DNA from: Chionoecetes opilio
Lineage: Eukaryota > Arthropoda > Malacostraca > Decapoda > Majidae
NCBI GenBank assembly: GCA_016584305.1
Contig: JACEEZ010001253.1
Span: forward strand, 62,001-126,000
DNA length: 64,000 nt
Direction of reading: 5' to 3'
Both the position numbers and the translations under genes were made by a program. A model generated the notes under the pieces. The model was not told the origin of the DNA, did no database searches, and saw only the letters and a list, made by a program, of their open reading frames with translations. Of the stretch, positions 33,194 to 44,237 are shown in pieces (the stretch's first letter is position 1; each line of letters begins with the position of its first letter).

Positions 33194-35582
33194 CACTGGT
33201 CGACACCAAAAATGGTTCTGAGTTCATTGTGTGTGGGTTGGAAAGCATTTTCGCTGCTGATTTCAAAAATGGCATTGCTTTTTCTCTAGCACGTATAGTT
33301 TTTGAAATATCGGCATTTAAAATTTTAGTAGCTATTATAATTATATACGTATATATAATTATATAATTAATCGAAACAATCCCCCTACGTTAATATATAT
33401 TACTCGTAATTAAATTCTGGTGGTGCCTGCGGCTTTATTAGAACCTAATGTACATATCTGGCAAAAAAATATACTTAAATTATGTTACTTTCACGTTGTA
33501 GCGTCCAGCAATAGTCCCCTATCATGTTGGGACTGAATCGTCCTTGGTATCGGGTTTCCATGGTGGCAATGTCCTGGTGGAAACGTTCCCCCTGCTCATC
33601 ACTGACCGCGCCAAGATTCGTTGGGAAGAAATCAAGATGTGAATGGAAAAAGTGGATTTTGAGTGACATCCGAGCCCTAAGCGCATGGTAACTCTTCAAC
33701 ATGTCATTTACAAGTTCCTCATAATTCGATGCTCGAACATTACCTAGGTAGTTCTTTATAACAGCCAAAAAGCTCTTTCAAGCAGCTTTTTCCAGGGCAG
33801 TTAGGCTCTTTACAAAGTCATCATCATTGAGTAGTTGACGAATTTGAATTTGAAAACACCTGCCTTTACTTTGGCTTCAGATACAGTGCGTTCAAACTTT
33901 GCTAACAAATACTGAAAGCCAGCACCATTTTGATCCATGGCCTTCACAAAATTTTTCATTAACCCAAGTTTCAGATGCAATGGAGGTAAGTACACCTTTT
34001 CACTGTCAACAAGAGGTTTGTACATACAGTTGAACCTGCCAGGTGAGTCTTTCGGTCGTGCTGGCCATTCCTTTTGTTTGTAATGTTTGCTGTCCGCTCT
34101 AGAGTCCCACAAACAAAGAAAACACATGTGCTTAGTGTAACCTAACTGGAGTCCTAGAAGCAAGGAGATTACCTTCAGGTCCCCACACAGATTCCACTGA
34201 TGTTCTTCATATTTAACAGCAGATAACAAAGTCTTCATAGTTTCATAAGTTTCACTCATTTCATGGCCATGCGCAATTGGAACACTCGGAAGCTTATTTC
34301 CTTTATGCAGAAGAACGGCCTTTAGCGTGTTTTCCTGAATCTATGAACAGCCGCCACTCACTCTTATCATAAGTGTGAGACTCACAAAGTTGTTCCATGA
34401 GTGTGTCAACATCAAAGCAGTAACAGAGCTTGTGTTCCATCTTGGGAAGAAGCTTGAAAGTCTTTATGTCTACGACGAAACGTGGTGATGAGAACTCCTT
34501 TTTGTGGCAAATTCCATTCCTTGAGACGAGATCCAAGGACTTCACTTTTCTCCTTGGGTAGATCTAGGTCCCTAGCAAGGTCATGTAGCATTTCCTGACT
34601 GATGAATTTGGGCTCTCTGTTGTCTGCCATTTCTTGAAAGTCTGTATCCATGGGATTATCCTCCTCGTTCAAATCTGATTCACTTATAGCACTTGCAATT
34701 GGAACATTTGGAACTGGGAGATCAGGACCATGTGGCACAGGCCTGATGGCAGAAGGTACGTCAGGATACCTGATTTTAGCTCGCGTTTTTACTGAATATC
34801 CTTTGATGCTAGTGAGGCAGAAGTAGCAGTCAGTACTGTGATCCTTTTGTTCACGCCAAACCATTGGGATGCCGAATGCCATGCCTGATGGCCGTTTGCC
34901 ACGCATCCATTCATGCAAGTGGTTCACACAGGGGTTGCATGCTACGTGAGGGGCCCACTTCTTATCTTGATCACCTATACGGCACTTGAAGTAATGCAGA
35001 TAAGCTGCTTTACCATTCTTTGTAAGAAGTTTCTTCAGACTGTCAGGGGTAAAAATTCCACATATGTAACAAAAACTGTCCGATGCATTCACACAGTTAC
35101 GGCGCTCAATCACAGCCCGGTACAAGGTACGGGCTGTATACTATATACGGTAAACCAACTAAAATTAGGACTCCACTAAATCAAACACATCATATCTGCA
35201 AAGAAAAATAAAATGTTTAAACATATGTCAATAGCTGTACGATCAGTAGGTAAAAATGTACTACACAGCCTGCTAACCCTCGCCAATACGCAGCGCGCAC
35301 ACCCTCCCCTGCTCACTGCACAAACCACACTGACTCAAAAACACTGCACTGCCCTAAATAGGCTTGAGAAAAGAAAAGATTAAGAGTTTAAAAGGAAAAC
35401 ATTGGTGAAACCTATTTCTGCTGATTTTACCCATATTTTTTCAAGAATTGCGTCTAGTTCTCAAAAACTGGACGTGATAGAGTTAATTGAACATCAGATT
35501 CGAGTTCAGCAGGGTCGATTTACCTATAATCAGCTTCATTTAGTCCAGAACCATATCTTTGATTTTTTTTTGTCGACCAGTG
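33194..35582 (-). mobile_element. TIR DNA transposon (CACTGGTCGACA ends) inside LINE
   Basis: Left end CACTGGTCGACA at 33194-33205; right end is its exact inverse, TGTCGACCAGTG, at 35571-35582. TA flanks both sides (33192-33193 and 35583-35584). The host LINE reads through when the 2389 bases are removed, so both borders are secure. The minus strand carries a broken transposase-like gene. The family is unassigned. Confidence 0.85.
33475..35125 (-). pseudogene. Transposase-like protein of the CACTGG element
   Basis: Minus strand, three main frames. The N-terminal piece (35125-34412) has paired Cys/His groups: CYICGIF, YLHYFKCRIGDQ, HVACNPCVNHLH and DCYFCLTSIKG. These are probably zinc-binding. 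They are followed by an acidic linker and EVLGSRLKEWNL. The next frame (34545-34303) has SEWRLFIDSGKHA with a likely catalytic Asp. Then 34259-33810 has CGDLKVISLLLGLQLGYTKH (second Asp), FLCLWDSRAD and LPPLHLKLGLMKNFVKAMDQ. The last piece (33768-33475) has HFFHSHLDFFPTNLGAVSDE and QGERFHQDIATMETRYQG, then GDYCW. I remember near-identical proteins as highly repeated in arthropod genomes, without a firm superfamily name. Reading it as an RNase-H-fold transposase is inference. Frameshifts near 34500, 34280 and 33790 inactivate it. Confidence 0.65.
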
Positions 35583-36157
35583 TAATCTGCATAGTCCGTC
35601 AGCGCCAACTTCGGCTATATGGGCATGTGGCACGCTACCCTGAAACCAATCCTTCCCATCGGGTTGTATCTGTAAGAGACAATCCGGCGTGGAGAAGGCC
35701 AAAGGGGCGCCCACAAGGCACGTGGCGGGGGCAAGTTGATGTTTCTTGTCAAGAGCTGTTTGGTATAGGAAAGGAGCCTGCATGGGGACTCGTGGTGACC
35801 CCCGGGAGTGGCGTCGTAGGGTGGGCGAGGCGACGCGCCCCCCGGCGTATGCCCCCAATGATTGATTGATTGAAGTGTTTATACTAGTAACACAAAATAT
35901 TACTCATATATGTTCAAGATGTAGGGATGGAGAAAATAACGGAAATAATTGGGATGGATGAAACATGTATTATCCCTCCTGCATTCTTTTAATTTACAGT
36001 TGTTCTCATGCTTCAGTCAGTAATGGAATGCAGGATTTGGTGCCTCATCTTTGCGTCATGTGCCCATGCCACATGCCTACATTCAGCCTACGTATAGGTA
36101 ATACGGTGAATTACCTCTAGCAAGCTGACTCAGAAGATGTAGAAAGTTTTACTTATG

Positions 36158-36445
36158 GTTTGGGGTAACATACGCTATGCTGCGCGTGACCTCGGTGCTC
36201 ATATCCGTCGCATTAGCCTTTGAACCTGTGGTGAGTGAGAACCCGTTACCCCGGGACACAGGGCTAGTGTGACATCCGGGTTACCACAGTTACCTTCCCT
36301 AGGATTCCCCAGGTACCCATTTATCAACCTGAAAGGGAGGAAGAATAGCTGTTTTGTCTGGCCGCCGATTTGCTCTGCCCTGGATTCAAATCAGGGCCCA
36401 CAGATTCGCAGCTAGGCGCGCTAGCCACTACACCACGTACGCGTC
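36158..36445 (-). mobile_element. tRNA-derived SINE, family 3
   Basis: Minus-strand copy matching 12649-12940 from head (GTGGTGTAGTGGCTAGCGCG, A box; GATTTGAATCCAGGG, B-box region) through TGATAAATGGGTACCTGGGG to GATATGAGCACCGAGGTC. Lies in the dynein intron. Confidence 0.83.
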
Positions 36446-37225
36446 AATGGTCGTTCGACACTATGGTTTGAAAGACGCATAGTAAATTTCAGTCTAATTT
36501 TAGGAAAAAGTACTGCGTCAGATATTAAAAAATACGGTAACCTTGGATGGTAGATTGCTGGAATTATTTTTCATCTCGAATTGTGGGTAAAATCGCACAC
36601 TTTCAAAATGCTAAATTCTGCCTCCTCATTGCCGATAATCAATACATATTACTGCTACATAGTATCATGAGTGAATATTAGATGATATGAGCTCCTTTCT
36701 CTAGGTCGTTTGCCATTTAAGTTCTGATGTTGTCTTCTTTTTCCTCTCTTGGTATTACTATAATATTGCACGTAAATACCCTACACAATTGGGAGTAAGG
36801 TTTCAGTTTAACTTTATGGTTTGTGAGAGACTTTATCTTTGATTTTATGTTGGAAACACTACTTTCGGGGATAAAAAACTTTGTTGTTTTGGATGGAGAG
36901 AGGGTCGTGTGTTTACTAACGTCTCACTCTTCTTCTTGTGACCTGCACCAGTTTTTTTTCTCCTACTTCTAGGCCAATTCTACGAGGCTGGATTTGGTTA
37001 AAAGGGTAGAACATAGGGTTAGGCTCAAGTTTATGATTAGTTAGATAAAGTTTAGTTAGGAAATCAAAACATGGGGTTAGGTTAGGATGTAAACATAACC
37101 TTTCTGTTTAACCTCAGATTGTTTTCACAATGTCTCATAAGGTGAGACGGTCGATGATGCATCAATTAACGGCAATTATCATTTTCCAATTATCACTATC
37201 TCAATCTATTTGTATAATATATATT
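36446..37225. other. Intron, no gene seen
   Basis: AT-rich intronic sequence with no recognised element. Confidence 0.5.
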
Positions 37226-37345
37226 AGTATTCTTATAATTATCACTATATAGTATATAGTATTCTTATAATTATCACTATATAGTATATAGTATTCTTAT
37301 AATTATCACTATATAGTATATAGTATTCTTATAAATATCACTAAT
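37226..37345. repeat. 32-bp tandem repeat, about 3.7 copies
   Basis: Unit ATTCTTATAATTATCACTATATAGTATATAGT repeated. It lies a few bases before the 3' end of the minus-strand LINE, so it may have grown from that LINE's tail or target. Confidence 0.85.
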
Positions 37346-39379
37346 GTCTATCTACCTCTTCAATGACCAATTCTACCAGATCGTCTTCAACAATGGCATG
37401 TCTTCCTTGGCCTGCCCAGTGGACGGCGACCTGGCACTTCCACTTCAACATATCTCCTAAATGCCTCATCACCTTCTCTCCTCTTCACATGCCCAAACCC
37501 CCTCAATCTCCTTACTCTCAGCACCATACTCAGCTCCTTCAATCCACATCTTGCAATCTCTTCACTGGACACTTCATCTCTCCATGTGATTCCAGCCATA
37601 TACCTCAACATTCTCTGATCACAACCAACCAACACATCCTCCAACTTCGTCAAAACCCATGCATCAGAATCATACAGCAATACTTATCTAATATATGCTT
37701 CGAATACTCGTCCCATGTTTTACAGTGGAATACGCTTGTTTATCAACAGTCCCGCTATCTCTCTTCACTTTATCCATGTATTTGCTACCCGTCCAACTGC
37801 TCTCGCCACTCCCCTCTCGCTACCTAACATTTCAGAAAGATAGCAAAACTGCTTAATTTCTTCTATTACACTACCACTCACTTCTATAATTTCAACCCTT
37901 TCCTCTTCTAGCATTACCCTTCGTTGATTATTCTTAAACACGCTGGACAGCAGAAATCTATCACCCTATTCAGGTTTCTTAGTCCGAAATATATTTTATG
38001 GCACCACATGTCACATTTTTTGCAAAGAATAAAGTATATTCCTACTCCAATACCGTACACTTCACAGGTAAATCTTCCTACTTGTATATTTTGCTATATT
38101 TTCTTGTTTGGTACCATCATTTTCGTCTCGAACATACTCACCTTCAGACCTTGTATCTCCATTGCTTGCTTCTAATATATAAATCTCCTCTCAATTTCCT
38201 CCTTTGTCTCAGCTGTCAAGACCAAATCATCTGTATATAACAGTTCCCATGGATCTCCTGCTCTGCACTCCTTCGTGGCTTCTTCCATCCCTACTACAAA
38301 CAAAAGAGGACTGAGGACTGAACCCTGATCCACCCCCACTCCTATCTCAAAAGCATCTGGATGTTCCTCCAACTGGTCTAACCTTTGATCTCGAGCCTTC
38401 ATGCAGTGCCATAACCAATCTTACAAACCTCTCCGGTGCCTTCTGTCTTCGTAATGCCCATCTAATTGTTCTTTTCGGAGTCCAGTCAAATGCCTTTTCC
38501 AGATCCACAAACATATGATATAGCGTCTTCTTCCCCTCAAATTTCTCCTGCAGATACTTGTCATGAATAATAATGTATTGGTAGTTGAATTCCAGCCATA
38601 AAGCCAAATTGTCAGTCATATATCTTGATGATTCTCTTAAGCTATTCACATAACACCCTCTCCCAATTCTTCATCCCATGTTCTAACAGCCTCAAACCTT
38701 TGTACCCACCACATAACAGTGCATCTCCTTTTCCTTTAAATATTAGTAAGGTAAAACTATCCTTCCATTCTTCTGGACCTTTCTCCTGCCTCGTAATATT
38801 TTCAAAAAATCTAGCTAGTTTCCTGATACCTGTCCTTCATGCTCTTTCAGCATATTACTGCTTAGACCGGATGGACCTGGTGCCTTTCCATCTTTTATCC
38901 CTTTTAATGTTTTTTCTACCCCTTCTTCTAATATAGTTTCAGTTGGATCTTCCACCCTTGCAACAATGCAACATCTTCCAACTCATTGTCATTTTTAAAT
39001 TCAGCAGTCTTTCAAAATATCATCTCTATCTTTATCTCACCTCCTTCTCCATCACATTGATTTCTCCATTTTCATCCTTTACATACTTTGCTCCTTGTAC
39101 ATTCTTTTTCACTTGTCTCATCTGCTTAGCTACTCTAAAAATCTGTCTTCCTTCTTCTGTTTTTAAATTCTGACTCCACTTCTCCGACACTTGTTTCTTT
39201 GCTATTGCCGCGCCTCTTATAGCTTCATTTATCTTTTCTCTATACACTCCTCTATCCAGCTCACATCTTGATCAGTGCCACTGTTTAAGTGCGATTTTTT
39301 TCTTTATAAATTTATGTTGCACCTCTTCATTCCTTTTCTCTAGCTATTCTACCAGATGTTAATCCACACACCTATTGCT

Positions 39380-40364
39380 TGACTGGATTAGGGACTACTT
39401 GTATGACAGGAAGGCACAAGTATGTTTTCAAGGTGTCGCCTCTTCAGAGGAACTTTTTGAACTGGGCACGCCACAAGGGGGTGTCCTTAGCCCTATGCTC
39501 TTCAATATTTTGATGGACAAAATTTCCCGCTAGCCTTTCCCACAGGATACCCAGGTCCTCATTTATGCTGATGACATACTTGTGTAATGCAGAACCCTTA
39601 CACTTCTTAATTTAGCCTTGCAGCAATTAACAACACTGTGTGTACAGATGGGCCTTGTCATCAACGAAACCAAGACCAAATTTCAAGAAAGCAACAACAG
39701 AGTCTGCCGCCCACCCAGCATTAATCATGTTCCCATTTCCAGAGTCCCTACTTATAAATACTTAGGTGTTCACCTCAGCTACAAAAGGTCTGCCCAGTCA
39801 ATCAGCCATGTCCGAGACATTTGTCTGCTTAGACTAGCACCACTCAGAGTCCTAGCCAACAGAGGCCTTGGCGTTGATATTCCTATCCTTAGGATGTTAT
39901 ATATTTCTGTAGTCAGGTCACTTATTGACTATGCCTCCACGGCCTTGGTTCACTTCAGTGAAACACAACTTCGTGTCTTGGAGCTCATTCAAAATGAGGC
40001 TATGCGGATAATATTAGGTTGCCCCAGAACAGCAAAGATAGAAGTACTTAGGGCTGAACTGAATCTGCCCAGTATTGTACGCAGAATCCAGGAAATAACT
40101 TGCCGCACTGTTAGCCGCATGCTTTGTAATGGATCATCTCCCATCCTTAAACAGACGCTAGACTCACTACTTCTAAACCCTAGGGCTCCTGCTGCCCTAT
40201 ATCTCAAGAAGATTTTTTCATTGCTAACACGCGTAGGTGTTTTAAATGCATGTTTGGCACTAGTTCCTTCACCAACCCAGCCTGTCTGGCACCCTCGCCG
40301 GGTCACTGTAGACATTGAAAGACTTTCAATCCCCAAAAGAGCCTGGCTTCCCCAAGCTCTCTAG
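39380..40364 (+). pseudogene. LINE reverse transcriptase, C-terminal half
   Basis: Polymerase part of the I/R1-like LINE. Near 39470 it has ELGTPQGGVLSPMLFNILMD (motif B), and near 39565 LIYADDILV with the catalytic ADD pair (motif C). In-frame stops follow each of these. From 39618 to 40364 a 248-residue stretch is open: MGLVINETKTKF, VPTYKYLGVHLS, YISVVRSLIDYASTALVHF and QNEAMRIILGCPRTAK. These are the thumb region and the conserved YG/AS..W-like segment of R1/I-type elements. It runs almost directly into the RNase H frame. Confidence 0.8.
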
Positions 40365-40373
40365 GATCATTTC

Positions 40374-41252
40374 ATGACAAAATTGTCCAAATACCCTCAC
40401 ATCCAGGCTGTTCATGTGTACTGTGATGGGTCAGTTGATGGCAGCAAGTCTGGCTGCGGCTTGTTCATACGTGATTACACCTCTCCCAGCCAATACACAG
40501 ATACCGTAGCTGCCAAACGCCTACCTGCCAATCTCTCCTCAACCCGGGCAGAGCTGTACGCCATACTTGAGGCTTTGCATGCTGTCACAGCTATATATAA
40601 GGATGTCTACATGTTTGTAGACAGTCAGGCTGCCTTGTATGAACTATTATCTACCTCACCCGCTGACTGTGATCTTGTAAATAAGTGTCTTGCTGCCGTT
40701 CGTACCCTTGACAGGACTGGTGCCAGGGTCCATTTCATCTGGGTGCCTTCCCATGTGGGCATCCCACTTCACGAAAGGGCAGATTGCCTTGCCCGGCAAA
40801 CCCTTCAGGATGACTCAATGGACCCTGGCACTGAATACACTCATACCCATCTTAAAAGTAGTGTTCAACAGCATGTCAATCGTAGCATAGATCGTCAGCT
40901 TAGATACTGCTGTCGTAGCGGCAGCTTAAGTGGCCTCCACTATGTCCGTGTCTCCCACAACAGTGACTACAGCTATGGGAGACACAGTACAGCCCAGGAT
41001 GTTGTGGCAATGCGCCTCAGACTAGGTTATAAATATTACTGGGAGTTTAGTAACTCCCCCGCTGTCTCTTGTACATTGTGGGCCAAGCTAGGAGGTCACA
41101 CACTGCATCATTACATCATGGACTGCCCCTGCATTGCAAAATTTAGGCCACAAGGCCACCATGACTTGCCCCAGACAATCTGCAGGTTTTTCAATCACCA
41201 TACACTCGCTGACATCCTACGAGAGTACCCTAAATTCGCCCCAAGGTGGTAA
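40374..41252 (+). CDS. LINE RNase H domain and C-terminus
   Basis: A 292-residue open frame, 9 bases after the RT frame's stop. It contains a type-I RNase H: VHVYCDGSVDGSKSGCG (first Asp), STRAELYAILEALH (Glu), MFVDSQAALYEL (Asp) and HFIWVPSHVGIPLHERADCL (His and last Asp region). All four catalytic acidic positions appear present. The enzyme removes the RNA strand during element copying, and its presence marks LINEs of the I/R1 group. The tail after residue 160 has HVRVS and a Cys/His segment (CTLWAKLGGHTLHHYIMDC). This part is intact although the RT upstream is not. Confidence 0.82.
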   Translation: MTKLSKYPHIQAVHVYCDGSVDGSKSGCGLFIRDYTSPSQYTDTVAAKRLPANLSSTRAELYAILEALHAVTAIYKDVYMFVDSQAALYELLSTSPADCDLVNKCLAAVRTLDRTGARVHFIWVPSHVGIPLHERADCLARQTLQDDSMDPGTEYTHTHLKSSVQQHVNRSIDRQLRYCCRSGSLSGLHYVRVSHNSDYSYGRHSTAQDVVAMRLRLGYKYYWEFSNSPAVSCTLWAKLGGHTLHHYIMDCPCIAKFRPQGHHDLPQTICRFFNHHTLADILREYPKFAPRW

Positions 41253-42004
41253 TGGTGTGTGTTATTGACTGTATGCATGAATATAAATATACTACAACTT
41301 CCCCTCAGTGGAAGCCCTGATACCCATAACTTGTAACTCATTTTTATATATCTACACTGCCTGGGGGGAGGCTGGCAGGCACCGACCTCCTACCCTTGTT
41401 GTACATCCAACAATAAACCATTCAATTCAATTCACTTCAATACACACCTATTCTCCAGCTCTCAGTATGTTTTCCTGTAAGCGGTACCAGTCTCCCTCTC
41501 CTACTTACACCTTTGTTGCAAAGTTTTCTTCAAGCTCCTGTCTCTAGTTTGCCTCTTTCAACTTCCACAGTTTTATTCTCTTTACACCTTATATCAGTAT
41601 TTTCTTCATCTTGTTTATTCCGAGGTCTACCCGTACCATCTTGTGCTGCGTCAAACAAGCCTTTCCAGGTATTACTTAACAGTTTATGACTCGCATATCT
41701 GGTGTTTTCCTCATCTGCAGCAAGCCCAGCTGTGTCTCTGCTGCACCACTTTTGTATGTACACAATTAACTTTCCCCTGTCTTTCTAGAAATAGGTATTT
41801 AGTACCCCCCATGCCTCCTACAAAACTCCAATACTCAATCCCTAATCATTTATGTCACCATAACCATAATTACTTTCCATATTTTTCTTACTTCCTTTAG
41901 ACTGGTACTATTTCCTTGGCAATATGTATGTACGATCTCCTCACTCTTTGATCTATGACTCTCCAATATATACAATTTTCTCTTCTCCTCTTCCATTATT
42001 ATAG

Positions 42005-42178
42005 TTTTTTTTTCTTAGATTCCTTTTTAATATTATTCTTTTTTAACATGTGTGCCTATAGCGCCTGTAGGCAGTGACCTCCAGGACACGAATGGTAAGC
42101 CTTAGAGGTTCACTTAAGGGCTGTGATGGTTGGCCCTCGTCCGTGGTGGCGCAGGCAGGACTTTTATAGAATATCTCC
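42005..42178 (-). mobile_element. SINE family 1, 5'-truncated copy
   Basis: Matches the 3' half of the SINE at 3542-3928: GTGCCTATAGCGCCTGTAGGCAGTGACC and GGGCTGTGATGGTTGG, with an A-rich tail on the left (42005-42045, T-rich on the plus strand). The tRNA-like head is absent. Confidence 0.82.
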
Positions 42179-42189
42179 ACGAAAATCTC

Positions 42190-42420
42190 CACCTATGCAC
42201 CACTCTGACTGTTGATCATTTATGACTGTTCTCATATCTCTATCCTTCACGTAATCTATCCATTTCCATCCATATCCATTTCAGCAGAACACCTTTTACA
42301 CCAACTATGTGTTAAATCTTCTATAACTGTCTATGGTGTGGTACCTTGTCAAAAGCTTTTTTTAAGTCCAAGAAGACATAATCGACACATTTGTCTGTAT
42401 ATTGTGTTTATTTAATCACT
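42190..42420 (-). pseudogene. LINE reverse-transcriptase fragment
   Basis: On the minus strand, VDYVFLDLKKAFDKVPHH at about 42385-42330 is an RT motif A. YVKDRDMRTVIND lies further down at about 42270-42220. It is a short decayed piece, possibly of the LINE family at 37370-41990 or a relative, next to the SINE fragment. Confidence 0.55.
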
Positions 42421-42862
42421 CTTGACTAGAAACATAGTAGGTTTGTAGTACAAGACCTCCTTTCATAAAACAAATATTTTTTCAAAAACTGTAATCCGCA
42501 TAATTAAAAGTAATCCGCATAGTAAAGTGCATAAATTATGGGATCTAGAAACTATCGGTATCATACCTGAACAGTTACCTAAAGAGGATCAAAATACTCT
42601 AGATCACTATGATCACACTGTCAATTATGTAAATGGTTAATATGAAGTTGGACTACCTTGGCAAATAGACACCCCTGTGTTACCTTCCAATTAACACATA
42701 GTTAAGAGCCAATTAAATAGTTCAATAAGAAAACTGAAGAAAAACCAGTCTAAATTGGAGTGCTATGATAAGATAATTCAAGATCAATTATAGGATGACT
42801 TTATCGAAAAACTGGACGGAGCAGTAAATCATAATATAGGATTTTATTTACCCCACCATGCA

Positions 42863-44179
42863 GTGGCCAAAGATTCATCAACCACCCCTATTAGAATAGT
42901 TTTCAATTGTAGTTTCAAAACTAAACAAGACGCTAGCTTAAATGACTGCCTTCAGACAGGACCGAATCTCTTGTCCAATCTAGGAGATGTCCTAGTAAAT
43001 TTCAGAACAGATAAATTCGCCTATGTGGCTGATATCGCTAAGGCTTTCCTAAGATTAGGTCTAAGGGAAGAAGACAGAAATTTCACAAAATTCCTATGGC
43101 CTGAAAATATATATCAGGAAGATAGCCCCCTAGCCACGTATAGGTTTAAGTCAGTTCATTTTGGTTCTTGCTCAAGCCCATTTTTATTAAATAAAACATT
43201 ACAGTACCATTTTAAAGGTTCTGATAGCCCAGAATTAGGGAAGAACTTCTATATGGATAATTTACAGAGGACGATAAATTCTGAGGAAAAACTAATACGA
43301 ATTTATAACCTGGCTAATAAAGAGTGCAGGAAGGCCAGCCTCCCCTTACAAAGTTGGAATACTAATTCTCCAAGGCTAGAAGGGATAATCAGGAAGGATT
43401 TCCTTAATTATACGCCACCAGAGGTCGAATCAGTATTAGGATTATGGTGCAATGTAAAGACTGGTGAACTAAGATTAAAGTGTCCAGATTTTTCTGATGT
43501 AGTCCTAACAAAGAGAACACTCTTAAGTCAGGTCAGCCAAGTATTTGACCCCTTGGGCATAGTGAGTCCAATAACTATAAGGGGTAAATGTCTAATAGAA
43601 AAGGCCTGGGGAGAACACCTCGATTGGGATACCCCCCTTGATGGGAAATATACAACAGAATGGGAGACTATAAAATCTCAGTTCAATAAAATAAATGAAG
43701 TTCACATAAGTAGGAGAATAAATACTGATGGGCGACAATCCCAGCAACTACACATATTTTGTGATGCTTCAAAAAGTGCATACGGTGCAGTAGCCTATCT
43801 TAAAGCAGGAGAGGAATGTAAATTAATTATGTCTAAGGCTCGGGTTGCCCCAATTAAGCCTAGAACCCTACCTCAAATGGAGCTGACTGCATTAGAATTA
43901 GGCACTAAATTAGCACAATATCTAAGTAATTTATTACAAATTGGTGAGGTATATATGTGGAACGATAGTGAAATTTGCCTACACTGGTTAGTGAAACATA
44001 ATACAAAAATCCCTTATGTAAGGAATCGTGTTGGTAAGCTAAATTATTTAGGTTCCACATTTCACTATAATCATGTTGCTACCAAGGAAAACCCAGCTGA
44101 TATTTTGTCCAGAGGAACAACTATCCTCAATCTAAATACAGGATTATGGTTTAAAGGTCCTACCTGGCTGAAAAAATAA
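42863..44179 (+). CDS. BEL/Pao pol: RT, A17 connection, RNase H
   Basis: A 438-residue open frame. RT: RIVFNCSFKT, then SLNDCLQTGPNLLSNLGDVL and FAYVADIAKAFLRLGL (first Asp) at about residues 28-75. Next HFGSCSSPFLLNKTLQYH at about 105, then FYMDNL at about 128, the YxDD-type catalytic box in the form Y-M-D-N. From about residue 205 there is an A17-peptidase-like connecting part with VSQVFDPLGIVSPITIRGK. RNase H spans residues 300-430: LHIFCDASKSAYGAVAYL (Asp), QMELTALELG (Glu), MWNDSEICLHWL (Asp) and NPADILSRG (Asp). The N-terminus of the pol protein lies upstream beyond stops. Another copy (8935-12050) also has Asn after the Asp. The frame is open, but the element as a whole is broken downstream. 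Confidence 0.85.
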   Translation: MAKDSSTTPIRIVFNCSFKTKQDASLNDCLQTGPNLLSNLGDVLVNFRTDKFAYVADIAKAFLRLGLREEDRNFTKFLWPENIYQEDSPLATYRFKSVHFGSCSSPFLLNKTLQYHFKGSDSPELGKNFYMDNLQRTINSEEKLIRIYNLANKECRKASLPLQSWNTNSPRLEGIIRKDFLNYTPPEVESVLGLWCNVKTGELRLKCPDFSDVVLTKRTLLSQVSQVFDPLGIVSPITIRGKCLIEKAWGEHLDWDTPLDGKYTTEWETIKSQFNKINEVHISRRINTDGRQSQQLHIFCDASKSAYGAVAYLKAGEECKLIMSKARVAPIKPRTLPQMELTALELGTKLAQYLSNLLQIGEVYMWNDSEICLHWLVKHNTKIPYVRNRVGKLNYLGSTFHYNHVATKENPADILSRGTTILNLNTGLWFKGPTWLKK

Positions 44180-44237
44180 TAATGAATGGCCTAATCAAAA
44201 GGTCTCTAGTAAATCAGACATATCAGAAGATGTAATT

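Larger units (their letters stand above)
32448..35880 (+). mobile_element. RTE-like LINE copy split by a DNA transposon
   Basis: Two parts of one LINE, 32448-33193 and 35583-35880, separated by the TIR transposon at 33194-35582. Part one has FFPVNTGMRQGCVLAQSLFN (motif B region) at 32520-32580. VFADDAVIFAESLEVLVMAL (motif C) follows at 32660, then ESFTYLGSAVHNDG, and after a shift DLKRRIDAFGSKCLRRNIGY. Part two resumes with VRQRQLRLYGHVARYPET and ends in the ATTGATTGATTG tail near 35865. The 5' end is truncated. Confidence 0.82.
39356..41445 (+). mobile_element. I/R1-like LINE with RNase H, 5'-truncated
   Basis: Inserted in the minus-strand LINE; CTATTCTACCAG before it (39344-39355) and CTATTCTCCAG after it (from about 41449) look like an imperfect target duplication. 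It begins within the RT and ends with AATAAACC followed by a TTCAA-type tail at about 41420-41445. It carries the two open frames listed separately. Confidence 0.8.
37370..41990 (-). mobile_element. Non-LTR LINE (minus) split by another LINE
   Basis: One decayed LINE in two parts, 37370-39355 and 41446 to about 41990. From the 5' side: GKLETGA/NKQDEENTDIR region (41760-41530), then IRGAAIAKKQVSEKW and VKDENGEINVMEKEV (39247-39035). Next VDLEKAFDWTPKRTI (motif A region, 38500), then QGSVLSPLLFVVGMEE (motif B) with LLYTDDLVLTAETKEEIERR (motif C) at 38340-38190. The C-terminus is LYDSDAWVLTKLEDV, RRLRGFGHVKRREG and PGRRPLGRPRKT (37680-37387). Many stops and shifts. The exact clade is uncertain. 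Confidence 0.75.
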
